Made by a program: the position numbers and the translations under genes. Of a DNA stretch of 64,000 bases, positions 35,280-42,945 are shown piece by piece. Every line of letters begins with the position of its first letter. Positions within the stretch are counted from its first letter, which is position 1. This DNA comes from Sphingomonas sp. S1-29 (GTDB taxonomy: Bacteria; Pseudomonadota; Alphaproteobacteria; Sphingomonadales; Sphingomonadaceae). Under the pieces are notes generated by a model, which saw nothing but the letters and a program-made list of their open reading frames with translations, had not been told where the DNA came from and searched no databases. The stretch covers positions 124,001-188,000 of the forward strand of contig NZ_CP110678.1 in assembly GCF_026167545.1 (NCBI RefSeq), read 5' to 3'.

Positions 35280-36272
35280 ATGCATCCCATCGCCACCGCC
35301 GTCGTTGCAGCCTTCGCAGTGTTCGCCCCAGCCGCTGCGCAGGAGCCCGCCCGCACCGCGCGGATCGAGCGGATCGATCCCGCGCTCGACACGCTGATCG
35401 CCGCCGACGCGCCGATCGAGCGCGTCGCCACCGGCTTCGGCTTCACCGAAGGCCCGCTGTGGCATGACGGGAAATTATGGTTCTCCGACGTGGTCGGCGA
35501 CAAGTTGCGCACCGTCGATCGCGCGGGCAAGGTGACCGAATTGCTCGCCAATTCGGGCGGGCTGGCCAACCCGCCCGCGGGCGCGAGCATCGGCTCGAAC
35601 GGGCTCATCCCCGATCGCGACGGCAGCGTGCTGATGGCGCAGATGGGCGCGCGGCAAATCGTCCGCGTCGATGCCGCGGGCAAGGTCACGCCCTTCCTGT
35701 CGGCCTATCAGGGCAAGCGGCTCAACAGCCCCAACGACCTCGTCTACGCCCCCGACGGCGCCCTCTGGTTCACCGATCCGCCCTTCGGGCTGTTCAACGG
35801 CATGGACAAGGATCCCAAGAAGGAACTGCCGAATAATCCGGTGTTCCGCTACGCCGGTGGCAAGCTCGACGCGGTCATCACCGATCTGAAGCTGCCCAAC
35901 GGCATCGGCCTCTCGCCCAAGGGTGACACGCTCTACATCGCCGATTACGGGCAGGCGACGATTTTCGCCTACAAGGTCGCACGCGACGGCGCGGTTTCCG
36001 ACCGGCGCAGCTTTTTCACCTTTCCCAAGGGGCCGGGCGGCGGGGCGGACGGGCTCAAGGTTGACCTGCGCGGCAATGTCTGGGCGACGGGGCCGGGAGG
36101 GATCTGGATCTTCTCGCCCGCGGGCAAGACGCTCGGACGGATCCACATGCCCGAAACCGCGGCGAACCTTGCGTTCGGCGAGCAGGGCGACGCGCTGTGG
36201 ATCACCGCGTCGACGAGCATCTATCGTGTACCGATCAAGGGCGTCGGCGCGCTGCCGATGTTCGCGCGCTAG
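35280..36272 (+). CDS. Exported SMP-30/gluconolactonase-family lactonase
   Basis: A 330-residue six-bladed beta-propeller with a signal peptide (cleaved near PAAAQEP). The metal-site residues are recognisable: Glu in GFGFTEGPLWHDGKLWFSD, Asn in LNSPNDLVYAPDG, and Asn/Asp in KLPNGIGLSPKG and ADGLKVDLRGN. It opens sugar lactones in the periplasm, the expected step after oxidation by the PQQ or GMC dehydrogenases encoded nearby. Third gene of the rightward unit; a repeat and a hairpin follow. Confidence 0.87.
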   Translation: MHPIATAVVAAFAVFAPAAAQEPARTARIERIDPALDTLIAADAPIERVATGFGFTEGPLWHDGKLWFSDVVGDKLRTVDRAGKVTELLANSGGLANPPAGASIGSNGLIPDRDGSVLMAQMGARQIVRVDAAGKVTPFLSAYQGKRLNSPNDLVYAPDGALWFTDPPFGLFNGMDKDPKKELPNNPVFRYAGGKLDAVITDLKLPNGIGLSPKGDTLYIADYGQATIFAYKVARDGAVSDRRSFFTFPKGPGGGADGLKVDLRGNVWATGPGGIWIFSPAGKTLGRIHMPETAANLAFGEQGDALWITASTSIYRVPIKGVGALPMFAR

Positions 36273-36305
36273 AGCGGGATGATGGCCGCTGGACCTGCCC
36301 TCTCC

Positions 36306-36402
36306 CCGTTCGTGCTGAGCTTGTCGAAGCACCGTTCTTCTTCGCGCCATAGCGACTGCGGCACGAAGAAGGACAACCCTTGGACAAGCGCAGGGTGAAC
36401 GG
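36306..36402. repeat. REP-like inverted repeat, family A (copy 2)
   Basis: Left arm CCGTTCGTGCTGAGCTTGTC identical to the copy at 148-241. The right arm has diverged (CTTGGACAAGCGCAGGGTGA followed by ACGG), and the middle differs. It sits between the converging lactonase and carbonic anhydrase genes. Confidence 0.85.
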
Positions 36403-36432
36403 ATCGAGGTAAAGTCATTAGGCGCTAAGCCG

Positions 36433-36458
36433 CGAGGGCGGCAGCGATGCCGCCCTCG
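36433..36458 (-). terminator. Strong hairpin at the end of the PQQ-dehydrogenase operon
   Basis: Perfect 11-bp stem CGAGGGCGGCA / TGCCGCCCTCG with a GCGA tetraloop, 7 bp past the carbonic anhydrase stop. No T-run follows, so termination is inferred from position and stability. Confidence 0.5.
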
Positions 36459-36464
36459 ACCGGC

Positions 36465-36989
36465 TCAGTCGACGCGCGTCAGGTTGCGTTTGAAATGCGC
36501 CTGGCGCGCGGCATAGCCCGCTGCCGACAGCCGCAGCGCGGCGATCGCCTCGGGTGACAGTTCGCGCGCCACCTTGGCGGGCGATCCGATGATCAGGCTG
36601 CCGGGGGGGAAGCTTTTCCCCTCGGTCACCAGCGCGCCCGCGCCGATCAGGCAGTCATCGCCGATCACCGCGTTGTTGAGCACCGTCGCGCCCATGCCGA
36701 CCAGTACGCGGTTCCCGATCGTGCAGCCGTGCAGGATCGCGTGATGGCCGATCGTGCAATCCTCGCCGACGCTGAGCGGCACCCCAGGATCGGAGTGGAG
36801 CATGCACCCCTCCTGCACATTGGTACGGTCGCCCAGCACGATCGGGGTGTTGTCGGCGCGGATCACCGCGCCGAACCAGATTCCCACTTCATGCCCCAGC
36901 CGGACATCGCCGATCACGTCGGCCGATGGCGCGACCCAGCTGTCGTCGGGCACTTGCGGCGCGGTCCCGTCGATCGCGTAGCGCGGCAT
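36465..36989 (-). CDS. Gamma-carbonic anhydrase family protein (left-handed beta-helix)
   Basis: A 174-residue hexapeptide-repeat protein. The zinc histidines are in GCMLHSDPG and CTIGHHAILHG; the hexapeptide turns GNRVLVGMGATVLN and GDDCLIGAGALVTEG follow, then a C-terminal helix. Cytoplasmic trimer. Gamma-CA-like proteins hydrate CO2 or, as PaaY, cleave thioesters. It overlaps the cytochrome gene by one base as the last member of the PQQ-dehydrogenase operon, so a link to CoA esters or acid handling in this pathway is possible. Confidence 0.88.
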   Translation of the reverse strand: MPRYAIDGTAPQVPDDSWVAPSADVIGDVRLGHEVGIWFGAVIRADNTPIVLGDRTNVQEGCMLHSDPGVPLSVGEDCTIGHHAILHGCTIGNRVLVGMGATVLNNAVIGDDCLIGAGALVTEGKSFPPGSLIIGSPAKVARELSPEAIAALRLSAAGYAARQAHFKRNLTRVD

Positions 36990-37318
36990 CAGCGCGCTGC
37001 CGCCGCGGCGTCCACCGGCGCGGCGCGATGCGCGGCGAGATAGTCGACCATGATCTTCTGCTCCTCGGGCTCGAGTTCGGCGCCGCGGTCTATCATCGAT
37101 TGCACCGTCGCTGCCCAGGCCGCGGGCGTCTTGCGGACATCGGTAACCTGTGCGGTCGAATGGCAATAGCCGCAACGCTCGTTGATCAGCTCGAGCCCGG
37201 GGCCGGGCGGGGGCGGGGCGGGGGTGCTTTGCTGCCCGGCCAGCGCGGTGCCGAGGCCGCCGATGGCGAGCGCGAGCAGCGGCAAGGCAATCTTGGGGAT
37301 AAGCATGGGATACCTCAT
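36989..37318 (-). CDS. Small exported c-type cytochrome
   Basis: A 109-residue protein with an N-terminal signal peptide and one heme site CGYCH (residue ~50), followed by a short helix containing the sixth-ligand candidate Met in VQSMIDRGAE. ATGA overlap with the PQQ dehydrogenase upstream and a one-base overlap with the carbonic anhydrase. It most likely takes electrons from the PQQ enzyme to the respiratory chain. Confidence 0.83.
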   Translation of the reverse strand: MRYPMLIPKIALPLLALAIGGLGTALAGQQSTPAPPPPGPGLELINERCGYCHSTAQVTDVRKTPAAWAATVQSMIDRGAELEPEEQKIMVDYLAAHRAAPVDAAAAAR

Positions 37319-39219
37319 GGCAGGGTATAGACGACGACTTCGTCGGCAGTCGCCGGCTGGAACGCGAAGCCGCCGGTTGCGACCACGCCGACCGCCTGCC
37401 GGCCGTCCTTCATCGCGAAGGTCATCGGCGTGCCGTAGTTCGACGCGGGCAGCTTGTCGGACCACAGCAACTTGCCCGTCCGCGTCTCGAACGCGCGGAT
37501 CATCGAATCACGCGTCGCGCCGATGAAGGTCAGCCCGCTCGCGGTGGTGATCGGCCCGCCCGCGCTGATCCCGCCCGCATCCTTGAGCGCGGGGTCCTCG
37601 TTCGCGCCGAGTACGCTGCGCCACACAATGTCGCCGCTGTTGACGTTGACCGCGACGAGCTCGCCCCAAGGCGGCTTGCTGCACGGATTGCCCGTCTCGG
37701 GATCGAGGAAATAGGCATAGCCACCCTTCAGTCCCCAGCTCCCATCGGGCTGCTGTATCATCTGCTGCGGACTGGCGAGGTTGTTGATGTTGACCACGTA
37801 CAGCCCGGTCGCGGGATCGAACGACCCGCCGCCCCAATCGATTCCGCCGAAGCTGCCTGGGAAGAACGCCACCGCCGAATCGGCGCGCAGCGGCTGGAAT
37901 GCCTTACTCGCGACCACACCCATGTCGGCGACGATCTTGTCGCAGGTCGCGCGAAGCGATGCGGGCGCCTGCACCATCTCGTCCATGCTGAACGTGAGGC
38001 GACTGAGCGGCGCGGGCTTGGCGGGCATCGGCTGGGTCGGCCACGGCTGCTCGCCGGGCACGTCGGTGTCGGTTGGGACGGGTACTTCCTTGACGTCGTA
38101 CAGCGGCTTGCCGGTCACGCGATCGAGGATGAACATGATCGCGGTCTTGTTCATCACCGCGATCGCGGGGATCGTCCTGCCGTCGCGCTTGACGTCGATC
38201 AGCGTTGCTGCGGGCAGATCGACGTCCCAGATGTCGTGGTGCATCGTCTGGAAATGCCAGAGATATTTGCCGGTCGCTGCTTCGACCGCGACGATCGAAT
38301 TGCCATACAGGTTCATGCCTTTGCGATCGCCACCCCAGCGATCGAAGGTCGGCGCGCCCACCGGCAGATAGGCGATGCCGCGCTGGTCGTCGACGACGAC
38401 AAAGGTCCACACATTGTTGCCCGATCGCCCCTTCCAGCTATCGCCCTCCCAGGTGCCGAAATTGGCCTCGCCCGGCTGCGGAATCGTGTGGAAGGTCCAG
38501 GCGAGCTTGCCCGTCACCGCGTCCCAGGCGCGGACGTCGCCCGCCGCGCCCTTGGCCGGCATTTCCTGGACGCGCGATCCGGTGATGATCAGGTTCTTGT
38601 AGATCGCCGGCGGGCTGCTCATCCCCAGCGGGGCGCGCGTGCCGTTCATGACCTCGGGGGTCTTCATGTTGACCGCGCCCGCCTCGCCGAAGCCGGCGGC
38701 CGGCTGGCCGGTCTTGGCGTCGAGCGCATAGAGCTTGCCCGTCCGCGTCCCGAAGACGATCCGCGGCCCGGTCTTGCCGTCGCCCGGCCAGTAGGCGACG
38801 CCGCGCGTCGATGCTTGGTCGTTGCCGGGGAAATTGAACACCCAGCGTTCCTTGCCCGTCGCGGCATCGAGCGCGACGACGCGGCGATAGGGGGTCGACA
38901 GATACATGGTGCCGTCGACCACCAAAGGGGTCGCTTCGGACGCCGAGAAGCCGGTCTTGAAACGCTCGGGCACACCGTCGGGCATCGGAATCGAATCGGC
39001 GGTCACCCCGGCGGGGCGCATGTGATACGACCACAGCTTCTTGAGCTTGCTGACATTGGCGGGCTTGATCGCGGTCAGCGGCGAGTGGCGGGCATGACCC
39101 TCGTCGCGGCCATAGCTGGTCCAGTCGCCTTTCTGTTGTGCTAGCGCGGGAAGTGCGGCCAAGGCCAGGGCAAGGGACGCACCGGTCAACAGGGCGCGGG
39201 AAGGTCGCAGCATGGGCAT
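37315..39219 (-). CDS. Soluble PQQ-dependent dehydrogenase (quinoprotein, glucose/alcohol DH fold)
   Basis: A 634-residue exported propeller enzyme. The signal peptide is LLTGASLALALAALPALAQ. Propeller tryptophan-docking motifs recur (LDAATGKERWVF, WDAVTGKLAWTF, VEAATGKYLWHF, FETRTGKLLWSD). YGRDEGHARHSPLTAIKPAN is typical of the membrane glucose dehydrogenase/quinate dehydrogenase group, but no membrane domain is fused. It oxidises a sugar, polyol or alcohol in the periplasm. First gene of an operon with cytochrome c and gamma-CA. ATG at 39219 chosen; 39213 is an alternative. Pqq biosynthesis genes are not in the window. Confidence 0.86.
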   Translation of the reverse strand: MPMLRPSRALLTGASLALALAALPALAQQKGDWTSYGRDEGHARHSPLTAIKPANVSKLKKLWSYHMRPAGVTADSIPMPDGVPERFKTGFSASEATPLVVDGTMYLSTPYRRVVALDAATGKERWVFNFPGNDQASTRGVAYWPGDGKTGPRIVFGTRTGKLYALDAKTGQPAAGFGEAGAVNMKTPEVMNGTRAPLGMSSPPAIYKNLIITGSRVQEMPAKGAAGDVRAWDAVTGKLAWTFHTIPQPGEANFGTWEGDSWKGRSGNNVWTFVVVDDQRGIAYLPVGAPTFDRWGGDRKGMNLYGNSIVAVEAATGKYLWHFQTMHHDIWDVDLPAATLIDVKRDGRTIPAIAVMNKTAIMFILDRVTGKPLYDVKEVPVPTDTDVPGEQPWPTQPMPAKPAPLSRLTFSMDEMVQAPASLRATCDKIVADMGVVASKAFQPLRADSAVAFFPGSFGGIDWGGGSFDPATGLYVVNINNLASPQQMIQQPDGSWGLKGGYAYFLDPETGNPCSKPPWGELVAVNVNSGDIVWRSVLGANEDPALKDAGGISAGGPITTASGLTFIGATRDSMIRAFETRTGKLLWSDKLPASNYGTPMTFAMKDGRQAVGVVATGGFAFQPATADEVVVYTLP

Positions 39220-39313
39220 TGGCTGGGGCAAGGCATCTCTCCACTTCGTCTGCTTTTCCGGTTCAAGGCCGGGCGGCAAATCGCGTTGCGCCCATCGATA
39301 GACCGGCTATAAA

Positions 39314-39328
39314 TCATATACAATATGA
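39314..39328. promoter_or_regulatory. FCD-regulon operator, perfect copy
   Basis: TCATAT-ACA-ATATGA, extending to a 17-bp perfect palindrome (39313-39329). It matches TCRTAT-N3-ATAYGA at 12 of 12 positions, 41 bp upstream of the CoA-transferase start and 95 bp from the divergent PQQ dehydrogenase start. Confidence 0.75.
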
Positions 39329-39368
39329 TCTACGGCAGTTTTAAGCTGCGATGAGGAGAGGTTTGTCG

Positions 39369-40556
39369 ATGTCCACTTTGCCACTTTCGGGCCTGCGCGT
39401 GCTCGACATATCGCAGGTGATGGCGGGGCCGTTCTGCTGCATGATGTTGGGCGACATGGGCGCCGACGTCATCAAGATCGAACCGCCCAAGACCGGCGAT
39501 TCGACGCGGCATTCGATGGGGTTCCGACTGAAGGGCGAGGATAGCCCGGGCTTCCTGGCGCTCAACCGCAACAAGCGCAGCATCACGCTGAACCTGAAGG
39601 ACGATGCCGACCGCGAAGTACTCTACGCGCTGGTCAAGACCGCCGACATTCTGGTCGAGAATGCGCGCCCTGGCGTCGCGGCGCGGCTGGGGATCGATTA
39701 CGATACGCTGGCGGCGATCAACCCGCGGCTGGTCTATGCCAGCATCTCGGGCTTCGGCCAGACCGGCCCCTGGGCGCAGCGCCCGGGCTTCGACCTGATC
39801 GCGCAGGCGATGTCGGGCATCCTCAGCTCGAATGGCTTCCCCGACATGGAGCCTGCGAAGAACTCCATCGCGGTCGCCGATCTCGGCGCCGGGCTGTTCA
39901 GCGCCTACGCGATCCTGAGCGCGATCATCGGCCGGCAGGCAAGCGGCAAGGGGCAATATATCGACGCGTCGCTGCTCGAAGCGGCGATGGGGCTGTCGAT
40001 CTGGGAGACGACCGAACTCTGGGGCACCGGCAAGGCGCCGACCCCGATCGGTTCGGCCAACCGCATGTCGGCGCCGTATCAGGCGGTGCAAGCATCCGAC
40101 GGCTGGTTCGTCATCGGCGCGGCGAACCAGGGGCTGTGGCTGACCTTCCTGGGGGTGATCGGTCGCCCCGAACTGCAGGAGGACCCGCGCTATTCGACCA
40201 ATGCCGCGCGGGTGCAGAACCGCCAAATCCTCATCGACGATCTTGCGCCCACCTTCCTGACGCGCACCAAGCAGCAATGGATCGATGCGATGCTGGCGGC
40301 GGGCGTCCCCGCCGCGCCGATCCTCGATTATGGCGAGGCGGTTGAAAGCGAGCAGGCGGTCGCGCGCGGCATGGTGCAGATGATCCCGCATCCGGTCGAG
40401 GGCGAGTTCAAGGCGCTGGGCTTCCCGGTGAAGATGCGCGGCACCCCGCAGGAAGTGCGGCTGCCGCCGCCCTTGCTCAACGAACATTCGGCCGCGATCC
40501 GCCAGGAACTGGTCGATCGCGGGCTGCTCGCCGCACCGAGCGAGGCAGCCGAATGA
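39369..40556 (+). CDS. CaiB/BaiF-type (family III) CoA-transferase
   Basis: A 395-residue interlocking-dimer CoA-transferase. Blocks: LPLSGLRVLDISQVMAGPFC, DMGADVIKIEPP, LNRNKRSITLNLK, ISGFGQTGPWAQRPGFDLIA and GKGQYIDASLLEAAMGL. In this last block the position I align to the catalytic Asp of formyl-CoA transferase is Glu204, a variant seen in many family members. It transfers CoA to a carboxylic acid intermediate. Start ATG 39369 follows GAGGAGAG. Its stop overlaps the crotonase-like gene (ATGA), so the two act in sequence. Acid substrate unknown. Confidence 0.88.
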   Translation: MSTLPLSGLRVLDISQVMAGPFCCMMLGDMGADVIKIEPPKTGDSTRHSMGFRLKGEDSPGFLALNRNKRSITLNLKDDADREVLYALVKTADILVENARPGVAARLGIDYDTLAAINPRLVYASISGFGQTGPWAQRPGFDLIAQAMSGILSSNGFPDMEPAKNSIAVADLGAGLFSAYAILSAIIGRQASGKGQYIDASLLEAAMGLSIWETTELWGTGKAPTPIGSANRMSAPYQAVQASDGWFVIGAANQGLWLTFLGVIGRPELQEDPRYSTNAARVQNRQILIDDLAPTFLTRTKQQWIDAMLAAGVPAAPILDYGEAVESEQAVARGMVQMIPHPVEGEFKALGFPVKMRGTPQEVRLPPPLLNEHSAAIRQELVDRGLLAAPSEAAE

Positions 40557-41335
40557 TCGCGGGTCAAATCACCACCGCCCGCGATGGGGCCGTGCTGCAC
40601 GTCCGCTTCGACAACCCCGCGGCGCACAACGCGCTGACCGGGGAGATGTGGCTCGATTTGCGCGACGTCGCGCTCGGGGTCGCAGCCGATCCATCGGTCC
40701 GTGTCGTCACCTTCCGCGGCGTCGGCGGCAAGGCGTTCATCTCGGGCACCGACATCTCCAAATTCGCGGACTTCACCACCGGCGAACAAGGCATCGCCTA
40801 TGAACGCGGCATCGACGAGTGCATGGGCGCGATCGACGCGATCCCCTGCACGACGATCGCCGCGGTCGAGGGCTGGGCGGTCGGCGGCGGCATCAACATC
40901 GCCAGCGCCTGCGACTTCCGCATCGCCACCCCCGACGCCAAGTTCGGCTCGCCGATCGGGCGGACGATCGGCAATTGCCTGTCGGCGGCGAGCGTCGCGC
41001 GGGTCGGCGGCGCGGTCGGGGTGCAGTTCGCCAAAAGGATGGTGCTGCTGGGCGAGATGCTGACCGCCGAGCAACTGCTCGCGAGCGGCTTCCTGCTCAA
41101 GCTGGTCGAGCGCGACGCGATCGACGGCGAATTGACGGCATTATGCGCGCGCGCGGCGGAGAACGCACCGCTGACGACGCGGACGACCAAGGAAACGATC
41201 CGCCGGATGACCTTCGGCGACCTGCCCGCGATCGAAGCGCTGATCGGCGAAGTCTATGGCAGCGCCGATTTCCGCCGCGGGGTGGCGGATTTCCTGGCGA
41301 AGACCAAGCGCGTGCCCGATTGGGAAGGGCGCTAA
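40553..41335 (+). CDS. Enoyl-CoA hydratase/isomerase-family protein lacking both classical glutamates
   Basis: A 260-residue crotonase-fold protein. The oxyanion-hole segments are intact (GGKAFISGTDISKF and AVEGWAVGGGINIAS). Aligned with rat crotonase, the first catalytic Glu (after GGG-C) is Asn115 and the second (in G-x-P-E) is Ile135, in FGSPIGRTIGNCLS. Ordinary water addition therefore seems unlikely; an isomerase, lyase or hydrolase reaction on the CoA ester made by the preceding transferase is possible. It is translationally coupled to that gene. A repeat follows. Confidence 0.85.
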   Translation: MIAGQITTARDGAVLHVRFDNPAAHNALTGEMWLDLRDVALGVAADPSVRVVTFRGVGGKAFISGTDISKFADFTTGEQGIAYERGIDECMGAIDAIPCTTIAAVEGWAVGGGINIASACDFRIATPDAKFGSPIGRTIGNCLSAASVARVGGAVGVQFAKRMVLLGEMLTAEQLLASGFLLKLVERDAIDGELTALCARAAENAPLTTRTTKETIRRMTFGDLPAIEALIGEVYGSADFRRGVADFLAKTKRVPDWEGR

Positions 41336-41345
41336 CCACCTCCAT

Positions 41346-41436
41346 CGTCACCCCGGACTTGATCCGGGGTCCAGCTTGCCCCTCGCGGCGGCAGTGGTTG
41401 TTGGGCGGTGGACCCCGGACCAAGTCCGGGGTGACG
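41346..41436. repeat. REP-like inverted repeat, family C
   Basis: Long inverted repeat with arms CGTCACCCCGGACTTGATCC and GGACCAAGTCCGGGGTGACG, each containing a smaller hairpin. It lies between converging genes (crotonase-like and aldehyde dehydrogenase), where it can serve as a bidirectional terminator. Confidence 0.85.
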
Positions 41437-41457
41437 ACTATTGCCCGACGACCCCCG

Positions 41458-42933
41458 TTACCAACTCACCGCGATATACTTCGCCTCGCAATATTCGAGC
41501 ATGCCGTGGTGCGCGCCTTCGCGGCCGAGGCCGCTCTGCTTCATCCCGCCGAACGGCGCGGCGGCATCGGACACCAGCCCGCGATTGACCGCGACCATCC
41601 CGCATTCGATCCGCTCGGCCAGCTGCAGCCCGCGCTTGAGATCGCCGGTATAGACATAGGCCGCCAGGCCATATTCGGTGGCGTTGGCGAGCGCGACGGC
41701 TTCGTCGACATCGTCGAACGCGATCACCGCCGCGACCGGGCCGAACACCTCGGTGCCCAGAATCTCCGAGCCCGGCTGGACATTGGCGATCACCGATGGC
41801 GGGTAGAAGAAGCCCGGGCGGTCGAGCGTCTTGCCGCCCAGCCGTATCTCGGCGCCGCGATCGACTGCGTCGGCGACCAGCCGCTCGATCTTGTCGATCG
41901 ATTCCTGGTTGATCATCGCGCCGCACTGGGTGGCGGCATCGGTCCCCGCGCCGACCGTCAGCGCCCCCATCCGTTCGCACAGCTTGGCCACGAACGCGTC
42001 GTGGATACCGCGCTGGACGTAGAAGCGGTTCGCCGCGGTGCAGGCTTCGCCCGCGTTGCGCATCTTGGCGACCATCGCGCCCTCGATCGCTTCATCGAGA
42101 TCGGCGTCGTCGAGCACCAGGAACGGCGCGTTGCCGCCCAGCTCCATCGACGAGCTGATGACCTGGTCGGCGGCCTCGCGCAGCAGGATGCGGCCGACCT
42201 CGGTCGATCCGGTGAACGACAATTTGCGCACCCGCGGATCGTGCAGCATCGCGCTGCACGCGGGGCCGGGATCGCTGGTGTTGAAGACGTTGACCACGCC
42301 CGCGGGAACGCCGGCGCGGCGCATGATCTCGGCCACCGCGAGCGCGGTCAGCGGGGTTTCCTCGGCGGGCTTGAGGATGCAGGTGCAGCCCGCCGCCAGC
42401 GCGGGCGCGATCTTGCGCGTCGCCATCGCCGCGGGGAAATTCCACGGCGTGATCAGCAGCGCGATGCCGATCGGCTGATATTGCACCATGATCCGGTTGG
42501 CGCCCGACGGCGCCATCGTCAGCTCGCCGTTGATGCGCACCGCCTCCTCGGCATACCAGCGGAAGAATTCGGCGGCATAGGCGACCTCGCCGCGCGCGTC
42601 GGTCAGCGCCTTGCCGTTCTCGAGCGAGATGATCTGCGCCAGCCATTCCTGCTGCGCCATCATCGCGTGGAAGCAGGCAAGCAGGATCTCGGCGCGCTTG
42701 CGCGGCGGCGTCGCGGCCCAGCCCGCGGCCGCCGCATCGGCGGCATCGACGGTGGCGATCGCCTCGTCGACCCCGCCATCGGCGATCGAGGTCAGCACCT
42801 CGCCGCTCGACGGATTGACGACATCGATCCGCTTGCCCGAGGCGGCGGGCGCCCAATGCTCGCCGATCAACAGGTCGGTGGGGATCGCGAAGGGGCCGGT
42901 CTGTCCGGTGGGGGCGAAGCTGTTAGCGGTCAT
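41458..42933 (-). CDS. NAD(P)-dependent aldehyde dehydrogenase (succinate-semialdehyde dehydrogenase type)
   Basis: A 491-residue cytoplasmic ALDH. Catalytic Glu in SSMELGGNAPFLVLDDADLD, catalytic Cys in GEACTAANRFYVQ, cofactor motif FTGSTEVGRILL, and the C-terminal FGGMKQSGLGREGAHHGMLE. These are the hallmarks of the GabD/SSADH group, which also includes aromatic and hydroxyaldehyde enzymes. Last gene of the seven-gene leftward operon, 12 bp behind the Fe-alcohol dehydrogenase, so the pair probably oxidises an alcohol to an acid through an aldehyde. Confidence 0.88.
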   Translation of the reverse strand: MTANSFAPTGQTGPFAIPTDLLIGEHWAPAASGKRIDVVNPSSGEVLTSIADGGVDEAIATVDAADAAAAGWAATPPRKRAEILLACFHAMMAQQEWLAQIISLENGKALTDARGEVAYAAEFFRWYAEEAVRINGELTMAPSGANRIMVQYQPIGIALLITPWNFPAAMATRKIAPALAAGCTCILKPAEETPLTALAVAEIMRRAGVPAGVVNVFNTSDPGPACSAMLHDPRVRKLSFTGSTEVGRILLREAADQVISSSMELGGNAPFLVLDDADLDEAIEGAMVAKMRNAGEACTAANRFYVQRGIHDAFVAKLCERMGALTVGAGTDAATQCGAMINQESIDKIERLVADAVDRGAEIRLGGKTLDRPGFFYPPSVIANVQPGSEILGTEVFGPVAAVIAFDDVDEAVALANATEYGLAAYVYTGDLKRGLQLAERIECGMVAVNRGLVSDAAAPFGGMKQSGLGREGAHHGMLEYCEAKYIAVSW

Positions 42934-42945
42934 GATCGGGTTCCG

